Assembly: GCF_009826975.1 (NCBI RefSeq)
Contig: NZ_WUMO01000008.1
Location: 124,001 to 188,000, forward strand
Direction: 5' to 3'
From: Flavobacterium sp. HBTb2-11-1
GTDB taxonomy: Bacteria > Bacteroidota > Bacteroidia > Flavobacteriales > Flavobacteriaceae
DNA length: 64,000 nt
Below, in pieces: positions 7,774 through 17,570 of the stretch. The position numbers and the translations under genes are program-made. The notes beneath the pieces were generated by a model that was not told the DNA's origin, searched no databases, and saw nothing but the letters and a program-made list of their open reading frames with translations. The number at the start of each line of letters is the position of its first letter. Within the stretch, counting starts at the first letter, position 1.

Positions 7774-8208
7774 TTAAGGGAGCTCATAAACATCCAATTC
7801 ACACAAGGCCGCTTCAAGTCTCATTTTTTCCTGAAGGTAATCAATCTTCAAAGAATCTAATGTGTGGCTTACATCTTGATCAAAGTGGTCTATGCTTACC
7901 TCGTAATCTTTGATATAAGCAACCTTCTGTTTCAACCGATCTAGATGATATTGGGCTTTTACAACATTATTTTTATTTCTTTTCGCTGCTCTAGGATTGT
8001 CTATCTCTTTCTCAATCATGGATTCTGCTGAGGCAATAATACTGTCAGCTTCTCTATTTAAGGAAAACCATTGCCTAAGAGTTCTTTTCTCTATATTTAG
8101 AGCCTGAATCGAATCCTGACTAATTTCTTCTTGATTGGAATTTAGCCCATCCTGGCACGAATAAATCAATGCTGCCATCAAAGCCATTATATACAATTTT
8201 GTTTTCAT
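7774..8208 (-). CDS. Hypothetical lipoprotein, 144 residues
   Basis: A SPII signal peptide ends in LIYSC, giving lipidation at Cys18. The mature protein is charged and mostly helical, with coiled-coil-like stretches (about 40-70 and 85-130). Asn/Gln after the cysteine does not suggest a Bacteroidota surface-export signal. No family is recognised. It is divergent from the lipoprotein gene at 8358 and shares with it a region containing a CRP-like palindrome; its own -7 box candidate is at 8250-8257. Role within the stress block is inferred only from this. Confidence 0.6.
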   Translation of the reverse strand: MKTKLYIMALMAALIYSCQDGLNSNQEEISQDSIQALNIEKRTLRQWFSLNREADSIIASAESMIEKEIDNPRAAKRNKNNVVKAQYHLDRLKQKVAYIKDYEVSIDHFDQDVSHTLDSLKIDYLQEKMRLEAALCELDVYELP

Positions 8209-8249
8209 GATGCTGATAGTTAAATTGTTAGTTTTCTGTAAAGTATTCC

Positions 8250-8257
8250 CAAACTTA
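8250..8257 (-). promoter_or_regulatory. Putative -7 box for the minus-strand lipoprotein gene
   Basis: On the minus strand this reads TAAGTTTG, a match to TAnnTTTG, 42 bases upstream of the start at 8208. The CRP-like site at 8291-8302 lies further upstream. Confidence 0.4.
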
Positions 8258-8290
8258 ATTTATATCAAAAAAAAGAGACAGAAGTAAAAG

Positions 8291-8302
8291 TGATGCTGGT
8301 CA
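8291..8302. promoter_or_regulatory. CRP/FNR-like palindrome TGA-TGCTGG-TCA
   Basis: It lies in the divergent region of two lipoprotein genes. The 19 bases 8286-8304 are the exact reverse complement of 1063-1081 before hsp20. A -7-like TAACTTTA at 8326-8333 puts the site centre about 42 bases before the expected start of the plus-strand transcript, a common position for CRP-family activators. Confidence 0.6.
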
Positions 8303-8357
8303 TTTTTGATTTAAAGCGGGAATTATAACTTTAATACTAATTTTAAGAAGAATCGAG

Positions 8358-8990
8358 ATGAAAAAAAGTGCTTATATAGTATTGTTCTCAATATTAATCG
8401 CTCAGTGCTCAAGCACAAAAATCATTAGCACCTATAAATCAGAAGAGCCGTTTAGTCTTGAAAATGGAAAAATAGCAATACTGGCTCTGACAGAAGGACC
8501 TGATGAAGAACTGCGAAAAAAAATGGAAAATCATATGGCCGACGATTTATGTAATCTTGGGTATGAGGCGTTATCCACAATTGACTTGTTGGGTTCTGAT
8601 AAGTCTAAAGTACAAGATGAAAAAGAAATATTAAAAAATCTGCAGAAAGAAAATGTAGTTTCGGTATTGACTATCGTTCTGCTTCGTCTTGATAAAGAAA
8701 AATATCATGCGCCAGCAGGTATGTATGATCTGGTAAATCAATATCGATACAGTGATTTTTATCCTTACTATGCAGCCATATATGGAAAAATATATCAGGA
8801 TGGCTACTACATTAACAATACAACTTATTTCTGGGAAAGCAATCTATATAGAATATCCGATCAAAAACTGCTTTATTCGGTTCGCACAGAATCTTTTAAC
8901 CCTTCGGGCATTTCAAATCTTGCCCATCAGTATGGCAAAATAATAATACAGAATATGCTTCAAGAAAATGTGATCAAAGAATTAAACTGA
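8358..8990 (+). CDS. Hypothetical lipoprotein, 210 residues
   Basis: A SPII signal ends in LIAQC, giving lipidation at Cys17 followed by Ser-Ser. The mature part has an alpha/beta pattern: a strand near GKIAILAL, a helix EELRKKMENHMADDL, a segment resembling periplasmic proteins that bind at the outer membrane, and an aromatic stretch YYAAIYGKIYQDGYYINN at 135-153. No family was recognised with certainty. The CRP-like palindrome about 60 bases upstream suggests co-regulation with hsp20. Confidence 0.65.
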   Translation: MKKSAYIVLFSILIAQCSSTKIISTYKSEEPFSLENGKIAILALTEGPDEELRKKMENHMADDLCNLGYEALSTIDLLGSDKSKVQDEKEILKNLQKENVVSVLTIVLLRLDKEKYHAPAGMYDLVNQYRYSDFYPYYAAIYGKIYQDGYYINNTTYFWESNLYRISDQKLLYSVRTESFNPSGISNLAHQYGKIIIQNMLQENVIKELN

Positions 8991-9046
8991 TAAAATCATT
9001 TGCTTTCTTTAAATCATAATCAAAGCAAAGAATTTTAATGCTAGAA

Positions 9047-9742
9047 CTAAAATTTTGGCTTTAGTCCATAACGCTTTATACTGTGTTCAATAATGAAAAG
9101 TCTGGCTTGTTCAATATCGTCTGTAAACATAAAAAGATTTAAATCCGACTCATTTATGGTTCCCTGTTTTTTCATATAATGGATATGCTCAATAAGTGCC
9201 TTATGATATTGGGTGTTAAATATAACTATTGGAAAATTTCTAATCTTTTGAGTCTGGATCAGTATCAGTGATTCAAAAAACTCATCGAGTGTCCCAAATC
9301 CGCCAGGCATTACGATAAAAGCAAAAGAGTACTTCACCAAAACTATTTTACGCACAAAAAAATGCTTTGCCTCCACCCACTTATCAAGATAAGAATTAGG
9401 AGTTTGATCAACGGGGAGCTTTATATTGCATCCCACGGATTTTCCACCTGCTTCTCTAGCTCCACGGTTTGCTGCTTCCATTAAGCCTGGTCCGCCTCCT
9501 GTCATAATCGTAAAACCAAGTTTAGCATATTGCCCAGCTGCGTGCTTTGCAAATTCATAATAGGGATGCCCTTCGCTAAAACTTGCCGAACCGAAAAAGG
9601 TTATGCAAGGTCCCACTGAATAAAGTTTTCGAAAACATCTTACCAATTCCATTAAAATAGCCGTTATGAATCTCAGTTCTGCAAATCTTGACTGCGGTCC
9701 TTCCAAAAATTTAATTTCAGCCTTTTCATTTCGATCTGCCAT
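9047..9742 (-). CDS. LOG-family (TIGR00730-like) nucleotide phosphoribohydrolase
   Basis: A 231-residue Rossmann-fold protein with the GGGPGLMEAANRGA motif (82-95) and the signature PGGFGTLDE (146-154), which contains the catalytic Arg/Glu pocket of the LOG family. Members hydrolyse nucleoside 5'-monophosphates such as AMP or cytokinin ribotides to base plus ribose 5-phosphate; older annotations as lysine decarboxylase are misleading. It is cytoplasmic. It lies 47 bases downstream of the BON gene at 9790 and is probably third in a BON-BON-LOG unit. Family strong, substrate open. Confidence 0.88.
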   Translation of the reverse strand: MADRNEKAEIKFLEGPQSRFAELRFITAILMELVRCFRKLYSVGPCITFFGSASFSEGHPYYEFAKHAAGQYAKLGFTIMTGGGPGLMEAANRGAREAGGKSVGCNIKLPVDQTPNSYLDKWVEAKHFFVRKIVLVKYSFAFIVMPGGFGTLDEFFESLILIQTQKIRNFPIVIFNTQYHKALIEHIHYMKKQGTINESDLNLFMFTDDIEQARLFIIEHSIKRYGLKPKF

Positions 9743-9789
9743 AGCCTATAATTTAAAATTCTGCTAAATATCTTCGCTGTTTTTTTGCT

Positions 9790-10461
9790 TTAACACAAAT
9801 AAGGCTGTTCAAGATTTACTTTTAAATGATTTATGACTTTTATGATACCTGGGGTTTTGTAAGCAATTCTTTCTGCTTCTTCTTTCTGAAAAATAGAGCC
9901 GACAATACCAGAGAGCTGCACTGTAGCGCCAGCAACTTGAATATCAATTTCATCTGTATCAAAGGCCCAGTGTCTACGGAGTGCTTTCTCAAGTATTTCC
10001 TTCTCAGCCTGATCGCTAAGTTCTTTCTTTAGTTTTATATTATTACTCACATCCCTTACTCCAGACTGATTTCTAATTAAATCCAGAGCAGTCTCACGCT
10101 GAAAATTCCATGGAACTATCCCTTCGGCTGTTACATTTCCCTTTTCAACTGTAAGATGAATTGCTCCTTGGGGCACGACCAAGTTTTCTTTCAGCTTTTT
10201 TACGAGTCTTGTCGCAATATCCTGATCTGAAAGAGCAAAATCTTTATCGATTTTCACTTCAATTTCGTCCACAATTGCAGCCACGCCTCTGATTTTCTTT
10301 GTAGCATGAAGAGCTTCAGTCTTTTTTATCAGATTCTCGACCGTTCCGGTCAGAGTAACAATTCCTTCTTTTACAATTACCCCAATTTCTGCTGCATGTA
10401 GCATTGGTTCAAATTTTAATGCTTCCTGTATTTCCTGCTGTAATGCCTCATTATTTTTCAT
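9790..10461 (-). CDS. Triple BON-domain protein
   Basis: 223 residues with three BON modules (about 3-70, 80-145, 150-218). It starts MKNNEALQQEIQEALKFEPML, closely like the paralogues at 5328 and 10487. There is no signal peptide, so it appears cytoplasmic. It is 25 bases downstream of the other BON gene and should be co-transcribed with it and with the LOG-family gene. Family members bind membranes or small ligands during osmotic stress; a specific role is not evident. Confidence 0.87.
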   Translation of the reverse strand: MKNNEALQQEIQEALKFEPMLHAAEIGVIVKEGIVTLTGTVENLIKKTEALHATKKIRGVAAIVDEIEVKIDKDFALSDQDIATRLVKKLKENLVVPQGAIHLTVEKGNVTAEGIVPWNFQRETALDLIRNQSGVRDVSNNIKLKKELSDQAEKEILEKALRRHWAFDTDEIDIQVAGATVQLSGIVGSIFQKEEAERIAYKTPGIIKVINHLKVNLEQPYLC

Positions 10462-10486
10462 ACCTTTTTAGTTTAATTATTCATTC

Positions 10487-11146
10487 TCAATTAAATTCCA
10501 CCAAAATTTCATTGTCTACGTACCATACTCCTGGGGTATTCCAAGCAATTCTCTCTGCTTCCTCTTTTTGGAAAAGTGAATCGACAACTCCGCTAAGAAA
10601 AATAGTTTTGCCATCTACTCTAACCTTAATATTATCGACATCCAGCAGCCAGCTACGGCGAAGCGCTTTTTCAACAACTTCTTTTTCCATTTCATTTTTA
10701 ATCTCGGCCTGTATCTTTATTTCATCAATTACTCCTCTGACTCCGTTCAGATAGCGGATTGCATCATCGGCTGCTTTTCTTTGGAAGTTCCAGTGCAAAA
10801 TTCCTTTAAGAGTGACCCACCCGTCTTTCACTGAAATGGTCAGTTTGTGATCTGGAACAGCCCAGTTTTCATGCAGGGCTTTAGCTACCGAATTTTTAAT
10901 TTCTGCGTCACTCTTAATATCTGAAATAAATAAATCTACTTTGACATTATTGATTACACTTTTTACACCAGAAATCTTTTTTATGACGTATTCTGCTTCT
11001 TTCTTCTGTGCGTAGGTATCTACCATTCCTCCAAGGCTGACCTGACCATCATCAACCTGCACATCGATCTCTGTTGTTTGAAGCAGAGGTTCCCATTTGA
11101 GGGCGTCTTTGACTTCCTTTCTTAAGATATCATTATCTTTTTTCAT
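10487..11146 (-). CDS. Triple BON-domain protein, first of the BON-BON-LOG unit
   Basis: 219 residues with three BON modules (about 3-70, 78-143, 148-214). It shares the same repeat phasing and a conserved W-FQR-KAAD-AIRYL-GVRGV segment with the plus-strand paralogue at 5328, to which it looks closest. It is cytoplasmic as no signal peptide is seen. Upstream are a 25-bp palindromic element and two CRP-like dyads 22 bases apart, which suggests induction together with the rest of the stress block. Confidence 0.88.
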   Translation of the reverse strand: MKKDNDILRKEVKDALKWEPLLQTTEIDVQVDDGQVSLGGMVDTYAQKKEAEYVIKKISGVKSVINNVKVDLFISDIKSDAEIKNSVAKALHENWAVPDHKLTISVKDGWVTLKGILHWNFQRKAADDAIRYLNGVRGVIDEIKIQAEIKNEMEKEVVEKALRRSWLLDVDNIKVRVDGKTIFLSGVVDSLFQKEEAERIAWNTPGVWYVDNEILVEFN

Positions 11147-11175
11147 GGCATCTTTTTTTAATGAGTACTTTAATT

Positions 11176-11200
11176 ACGCATAAAGTATTCTTTTATGCGT
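11176..11200. promoter_or_regulatory. Palindrome in the promoter/leader of the BON-BON-LOG unit
   Basis: ACGCATAAA (11176-11184) and TTTATGCGT (11192-11200) are perfect inverted arms around a 7-base loop. The element starts 30 bases before the start codon and contains a -7-like minus-strand TACTTTAT. It could be an operator or a leader hairpin. Confidence 0.4.
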
Positions 11201-11235
11201 TAAGCAAAATTGAAAAAAGAATTGCGTACAAAAAA

Positions 11236-11269
11236 TGACCTGCATCAGTCTTAAAAATGACCTCAATCA
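11236..11269. promoter_or_regulatory. Pair of CRP/FNR-like palindromes upstream of the BON-BON-LOG unit
   Basis: TGA-CCTGCA-TCA (11236-11247) and TGA-CCTCAA-TCA (11258-11269) have centres 22 bases apart, about two helical turns, so two dimers could bind the same DNA face. Both are preceded by an A run (AAAAATGACC). They lie 90-125 bases upstream of the BON gene start. Confidence 0.55.
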
Positions 11270-11387
11270 TATATTGAGAATTCATAATCAGCTAAATTTA
11301 GTGTAATTTATAAAATTGATAATCAACATAATAACACAATTAAAATGGACTTAATACTATTCCGCTACATTTTGGACAACTCATACC

Positions 11388-11562
11388 ATCACTAACTTTG
11401 GAACACTATGCCGCATTTTTACTCATTTTAGCTCATTTAAGGCAACATTAAAACAAAAAAGATGAGCATTACTTCTCATCTTTAAATTATTCATTTCTAA
11501 AATTTATTCCATTTCAAAAGGTTAGAATTTCAAAATCTCATATCACTAATTTTGAAACACTA
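11388..11562 (+). repeat. Imperfect direct repeat flanking the terminator
   Basis: ATCACTAACTTTGGAACACTA (11388-11408 minus its last base for brevity) recurs at 11542-11562 with two substitutions (19 of 21 identical); a CTCAT precedes each copy by a few bases. The copies start 154 bases apart. They may be remnants of a small element or recombination site; no transposase is nearby. Confidence 0.4.
11458..11483 (-). terminator. Rho-independent terminator of the beta-barrel gene
   Basis: AAAGATGAG (11458-11466) pairs with CTCATCTTT (11475-11483) around an 8-base loop. On the minus strand the stem runs into TTTTTTGTTTT, a typical U tract, about 130 bases after the stop at 11612. Confidence 0.75.
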
Positions 11563-11611
11563 CTGAATCGTGGCTGTTTCAGTTTTCTTTGCCTTGATAC
11601 TGCGGTCTTTA

Positions 11612-12052
11612 TTACAGCTTCAATGTCAATCCAATGCCCGGAGAAAATCCTGAAACATTCCCGCCTCCAATCTCTACATAAACGCCCCACTTATCATTCC
11701 AAAACCATCTTCCGCCTATCTGTAGGCCAACATTAAAATCACTTTCATCGTGCCCGTTATTATCATGGTCATCTCTCAAATCGAAAGAATAGCCTACATT
11801 AGCTCCGCCATATACATCCCAAGCATCATCGGTAATGCCAAATACATGATCGAAATAATAATTTCCCTTTACTCCAGCATTGAGCCAGTCAAGATCCAGG
11901 GTTGTTCCGACTCCAGGGGCAATGGTAATATCCCTATGGACCGGTATTTCATAATTAATGCCTACAAGGCCAAAGTTCAATTCTTTTCTTGCCTGTCCAA
12001 AAGCACTTGCAAAACCTAATACCACAAAAACTGATAAAGCAATTTTTTTCAT
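11612..12052 (-). CDS. Small outer-membrane beta-barrel protein
   Basis: A 146-residue protein with a cleavable signal peptide (MKKIALSVFVVLGFASAFGQ, cut after about residue 19). The mature part alternates hydrophobic and polar residues with Gly/Asn/Asp turns (ITIAPGVGTTLDLDWLNAGVKGNYYFDH, shown here in part), as in eight-stranded OmpW/OmpX-like barrels, and ends with a C-terminal aliphatic strand GIGLTLKL. Function is unknown. It has its own terminator. An exact family was not assigned. Confidence 0.7.
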   Translation of the reverse strand: MKKIALSVFVVLGFASAFGQARKELNFGLVGINYEIPVHRDITIAPGVGTTLDLDWLNAGVKGNYYFDHVFGITDDAWDVYGGANVGYSFDLRDDHDNNGHDESDFNVGLQIGGRWFWNDKWGVYVEIGGGNVSGFSPGIGLTLKL

Positions 12053-12656
12053 ATTCTTTTTTTTTTAATGTTACACTTAAATTCAACTATAATTAACCGA
12101 TAAATCCTAAAAAACAGAGATAAGATAATTTTAAGTCCAAAAAATAGAGTTTTTATTAGTGTTTATTAGACCAGAAATTAAACTATCTATTGACTTAAAT
12201 CGCCATAAGCCGTGAGGCGACAATTATTTGAGATTAGCATGACCTTAAAATTAAAGCCTTAAAATTTAAACGAACGCCTATTCTCGTTTTATCTTGTTTC
12301 ATTTTATAAGATGAAACCAAATTGCCGCAATATGGGACAGCATTTGGAACTTTATCATTAAGAACTACAGTAACCCACAACACAATAAACTATTAAAAAA
12401 TAAAAATTAGCAGTTCTATTTTTTTCAAGAATCCTCCTTTATTAATTTCGGCTGCATTCTTTATCAGGGAAAACTTTTTACTTTTATTACTTTCCTTTTT
12501 ATCTGTTGCTGTAAAAGATATTGCAATCTCAGCATGCTTTTTTTTTTTACTTCAAGCCCTGTTTTTTTCATTCCTAAAAATTAATCAGATCTTAAGCGTG
12601 CTTAGAAAGTAAGGCTATTGTTATTTTCTAAATAAGACTCGAAAATGGCTAAATGC
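12053..12656. other. Long AT-rich intergenic gap, mostly featureless
   Basis: This separates the stress block from the xylan locus. A short hairpin (TCGCC near 12200 with GGCGA near 12220) and an inverted GTTTCAT/ATGAAAC pair around 12296-12317 are visible but weak. Pyrimidine-rich runs fill 12420-12560. No reading frame, RNA gene or clear promoter is supported. Confidence 0.5.
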
Positions 12657-12705
12657 AGTTTGGTCTGCTAATCATTATTTTTTTTAATGACTAGCAGACC
12701 AAACT
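12657..12705 (-). terminator. Strong terminator hairpin of xylan unit A
   Basis: Arms AGTTTGGTCTGCTA (12657-12670) and TAGCAGACCAAACT (12692-12705) form a perfect 14-bp stem, extended by TCATT/AATGA inside the loop. It begins 16 bases after the last esterase stop. The U tract beyond it on the minus strand is weak, so it may mainly protect the 3' end. Confidence 0.75.
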
Positions 12706-12721
12706 CAATATTTAGACTATT

Positions 12722-13906
<1,185 letters not shown>

Positions 13907-13922
13907 TTATAAAAATTGCATC

Positions 13923-15050
<1,128 letters not shown>

Positions 15051-15057
15051 TTAAAAG

Positions 15058-16356
15058 TTATTTTACTTCTGGAACAATAATTTGATATTTTCCGCTAAGA
15101 TGCATTAGGCTAAAAAGATACATCAGTCCATCATAATAGGGATCAAAGTAACCGTCTTCGTAAGGTTCAAGCTTTGCGTTCCAAACCGCATGAACAAAAT
15201 CTAAACTTTCTTTACCGGGATTGACTAATGATGCTGTTGCTGAAGTGGCTACTAATCCTATAGAATGTCTTAGCTTTTTGACAGGGCCAGCTTGAAGGAT
15301 AAAGTCGGGAGTTGAACCATCCAAATTAAATTGGTCCTCAAACTTGTCTAATCCTTTCGATCTAAGAAAATCTTGAAAACGTTTGGCGTATCCTTCCTGC
15401 CATTTTTTATCCTTTCCATACCAAGTATAGTCCATTGCCACATTCATCGGAACGCGCCAAGAATCGTAACGAAATCCCGGAGGCATCCACGGAGTGGGAT
15501 GCGGTTCGCCATTAAACTCAGTATAATCTGAATTTAAACCTGTTACGGGATGGCATGCATTATGTAGAAAATTACGCGAAACTTCTGCACATTCTTTATA
15601 AAATTGTTCATGGCCATCTTTAGCGTATAATGCCCATATTTCATAGAATGCTGGAACATGGTAAGAGGGATCTGTCCAGTTATAACCACCTCCTTCAGGC
15701 ACAAATGAAATCTGTTTGTGTTCGGTGTTTATAATGTTATGTACATTGCCAGTGCCATCTTTTTTCCACATGGCATCTAGTATTTTTCTGGCTTCTTTGT
15801 AGTAGTCAATTCCCGTAGTGTTTCCCCATTTGTTAGAAGCAAAAAGAAGGCTTGTAACAAAATATAATTCACCATCTGAAGCCGAACCTGGAGAATTCTG
15901 CTTTTTCGTCAACGGATTGACGCTCCAAGCAAAATAACCTTCTCTTGGCCCGTCTTGATGCTGCATATATTTTACAGACCATCTCCACAAACGATCAAAA
16001 ACTTCTTTCTTGTTGAGCTGAACGGCAACCATCATACCATAAGACATTCCCTCGGTACGGGCATCTTTATTTTTAATGTCAGAAGCATATCCTAAAGAAT
16101 TGCCTTCTTCAAAATATATTTTATTTGGGCCTTCGAATATATCAAAATAAGCTTTGGCTACTTTCTTGTCTATTTCATTTTGGCTGTAGCCTGCTTCTTT
16201 AAAAAGGTTTCGATATTGAGGTCTTTCAGATTCTGTCGCTGCTGTTTTCTTTTTCTTCTGTGCTTTAACCGAAATTGGTGCAATAAGCATGGAGACTAGC
16301 GCCAAAACTGCAATTGCAATTAAATATCGGTTTGATTTTTTTTTATATGCAATCAT
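15058..16356 (-). CDS. GH8 reducing-end xylose-releasing exo-oligoxylanase
   Basis: 432 residues with a signal peptide or anchor (about 10-32) and an (alpha/alpha)6 GH8 domain. Glu102 in ARTEGMSYGMM is the family acid; Asp161 in SASDGELYF and Asp308 in RVPMNVAMDYTW are the other conserved acidic residues, the latter at the base position. The TEGMSYGMM/SDGELYF signature is that of Rex enzymes (EC 3.2.1.156), which clip xylose from the reducing end of xylo-oligosaccharides with inversion. The context, between GH43 and esterases in a SusCD unit, supports this over chitosanase or endoglucanase activity. Confidence 0.87.
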   Translation of the reverse strand: MIAYKKKSNRYLIAIAVLALVSMLIAPISVKAQKKKKTAATESERPQYRNLFKEAGYSQNEIDKKVAKAYFDIFEGPNKIYFEEGNSLGYASDIKNKDARTEGMSYGMMVAVQLNKKEVFDRLWRWSVKYMQHQDGPREGYFAWSVNPLTKKQNSPGSASDGELYFVTSLLFASNKWGNTTGIDYYKEARKILDAMWKKDGTGNVHNIINTEHKQISFVPEGGGYNWTDPSYHVPAFYEIWALYAKDGHEQFYKECAEVSRNFLHNACHPVTGLNSDYTEFNGEPHPTPWMPPGFRYDSWRVPMNVAMDYTWYGKDKKWQEGYAKRFQDFLRSKGLDKFEDQFNLDGSTPDFILQAGPVKKLRHSIGLVATSATASLVNPGKESLDFVHAVWNAKLEPYEDGYFDPYYDGLMYLFSLMHLSGKYQIIVPEVK

Positions 16357-16406
16357 ATTTATCTGTTTAAATATTAATCATTCATCTGAAAACAAAATGA
16401 GATTTT

Positions 16407-17369
16407 TTATTTTACAGGATTTACACCTTCGACAGTCTGCACTATTTTTTGGATGCTTCCGTCTTTGTTGTAATGCATGTAATCAACGCAAATTGAACGT
16501 CTGTAACTGCCTCCTGTTGGCAAACTTCCGTTGTGATAAAAAAAGTATGACTTTCCTTTATAGTCAATAATTCCAGGATGTGTGGTAAAACTATTCTGTA
16601 CATTTTCTTGGATAATTCCCTGATACTTCCATGGTCCCGTTATGCTTTTTGCAGTGCAATATTCTATCATTTCGGGTTTTGTTCCAGCGCTGGCATACAC
16701 TAAATAATAAAGTCCTTTTCTTTTGTACACCCACGGTCCTTCGATATAATTTTTAGGTTTGAAAGTGGTAATTTCTCCATCCAATTCTATCATGTTTTTC
16801 TTAAGTTTTACCCATTTGCAGCTTCCATTCCCCCAAAACATATAGGCTTGTCCATCATCATCTATAAATACAGTTGGGTCGATATCATCCCAACCATACT
16901 TCATATCTGTTGTCATTTCATTTATGATAAGCGCTTTTCCAATGGCGTCTTTAAAAGGACCTGTTGGACTATCTGAAACTGCCACGCCTATTGCAGCACC
17001 TCCTTGGCTTACTTCGTCTTTTTTATGAAATGTAGAAACAAACCAATAGAATTTTCCATCTCTTTCTATACACTGAGCTGCATACGCATCACCTGTGGCC
17101 CAAGAAAATGTGCTCGGAGAAAGCGGTGCTCCATGATCTTTCCAATCTTTCATATTGGTTGTAGAAAAAACGTGCCAGTCGGACATTTTATAATTAGTAT
17201 CTTCCTGAGTTGCCACATCATGCCCTGTGTATAAGTACAAAGTGCCTTTGTGGACAAGAGGAGCTGGATCTGCAGTAAAAATATCTTTGATGATAGGGTT
17301 TTGTGCTTCTGCCTGCATTGCAAATAAATTACAGAAGAGCACAAATAAAATTTTGCCTGTATTTTTCAT
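16407..17369 (-). CDS. GH43 glycosidase (beta-xylosidase/alpha-L-arabinofuranosidase)
   Basis: 320 residues: signal peptide 1-22 and a single five-bladed beta-propeller. Catalytic residues are readable: base Asp34 in FTADPAPLV, pKa modulator Asp164 in [13 protein letters not shown] and acid Glu210 in YIEGPWVYK. There is no accessory domain, which is short for the family but complete. It probably acts in the periplasm on xylo- or arabinoxylo-oligosaccharides imported by the adjacent SusCD. A terminator-like hairpin and a TTAAC repeat tract separate it from susD. Substrate assignment beyond pentosides is not possible by eye. Confidence 0.87.
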   Translation of the reverse strand: MKNTGKILFVLFCNLFAMQAEAQNPIIKDIFTADPAPLVHKGTLYLYTGHDVATQEDTNYKMSDWHVFSTTNMKDWKDHGAPLSPSTFSWATGDAYAAQCIERDGKFYWFVSTFHKKDEVSQGGAAIGVAVSDSPTGPFKDAIGKALIINEMTTDMKYGWDDIDPTVFIDDDGQAYMFWGNGSCKWVKLKKNMIELDGEITTFKPKNYIEGPWVYKRKGLYYLVYASAGTKPEMIEYCTAKSITGPWKYQGIIQENVQNSFTTHPGIIDYKGKSYFFYHNGSLPTGGSYRRSICVDYMHYNKDGSIQKIVQTVEGVNPVK

Positions 17370-17440
17370 TTTATTTGATTTAATTGAAATAATTACGAAA
17401 ATGCGATTAGTTTTTTCTCCAGTTTTATTTCTGTAAACAA

Positions 17441-17468
17441 TAAACAGCGCAGTGAAATGCGCTGTTTA
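17441..17468 (-). terminator. Intercistronic hairpin after susD of unit A
   Basis: TAAACAGCGCA (17441-17451) and TGCGCTGTTTA (17458-17468) form a perfect 11-bp stem with a 6-base loop. On the minus strand it is followed by TTGTTTACAG. It lies between susD and the downstream enzyme genes and could lower expression of the enzymes or protect the susCD message. Confidence 0.65.
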
Positions 17469-17475
17469 CAAAAAA

Positions 17476-17552
17476 CTAACTTAACTTAACTTAACTTAAC
17501 TTAACTTAACTTAACTTAACTTAACTTAACTTGACTTTATTTAACTTAAACT
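17476..17552. repeat. Pentanucleotide microsatellite (TTAAC)n
   Basis: Ten perfect tandem copies of TTAAC occupy 17481-17530. Degenerate units (CTAAC before; TTGAC, TTTAT, TTAAC after) extend it to about 17552. It sits in the 3' region of susD, between its stop codon and the hairpin at 17441-17468, and is not coding. Confidence 0.95.
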
Positions 17553-17570
17553 AACCAAAATTTAATTATC

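Larger units (their letters stand above)
11147..11611. other. Intergenic region with regulatory sites, a near-direct repeat and a terminator
   Basis: From the BON side it holds the palindrome at 11176-11200, two CRP-like dyads, a 21-base repeat at 11388-11408 (second copy 11542-11562) and the terminator at 11458-11483. No coding frame or RNA gene is recognisable. Confidence 0.6.

Noticed and set aside
8999-9029. TTTGCTTT/AAAGCAAA inverted pair as a terminator between convergent genes
   Set aside because: The stem is only 8 bp, AT-rich, with a 15-base loop; too weak to call.
12190-12202. TGA-CTTAAA-TCG as a CRP-like site near the beta-barrel gene
   Set aside because: One half-site is broken, the flanking A-run and CTTTT context is missing, and one such hit is expected by chance.
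17476-17552. TTAAC tract as a possible CRISPR array
   Set aside because: The unit is five bases with no spacers and no cas genes; it is a microsatellite.
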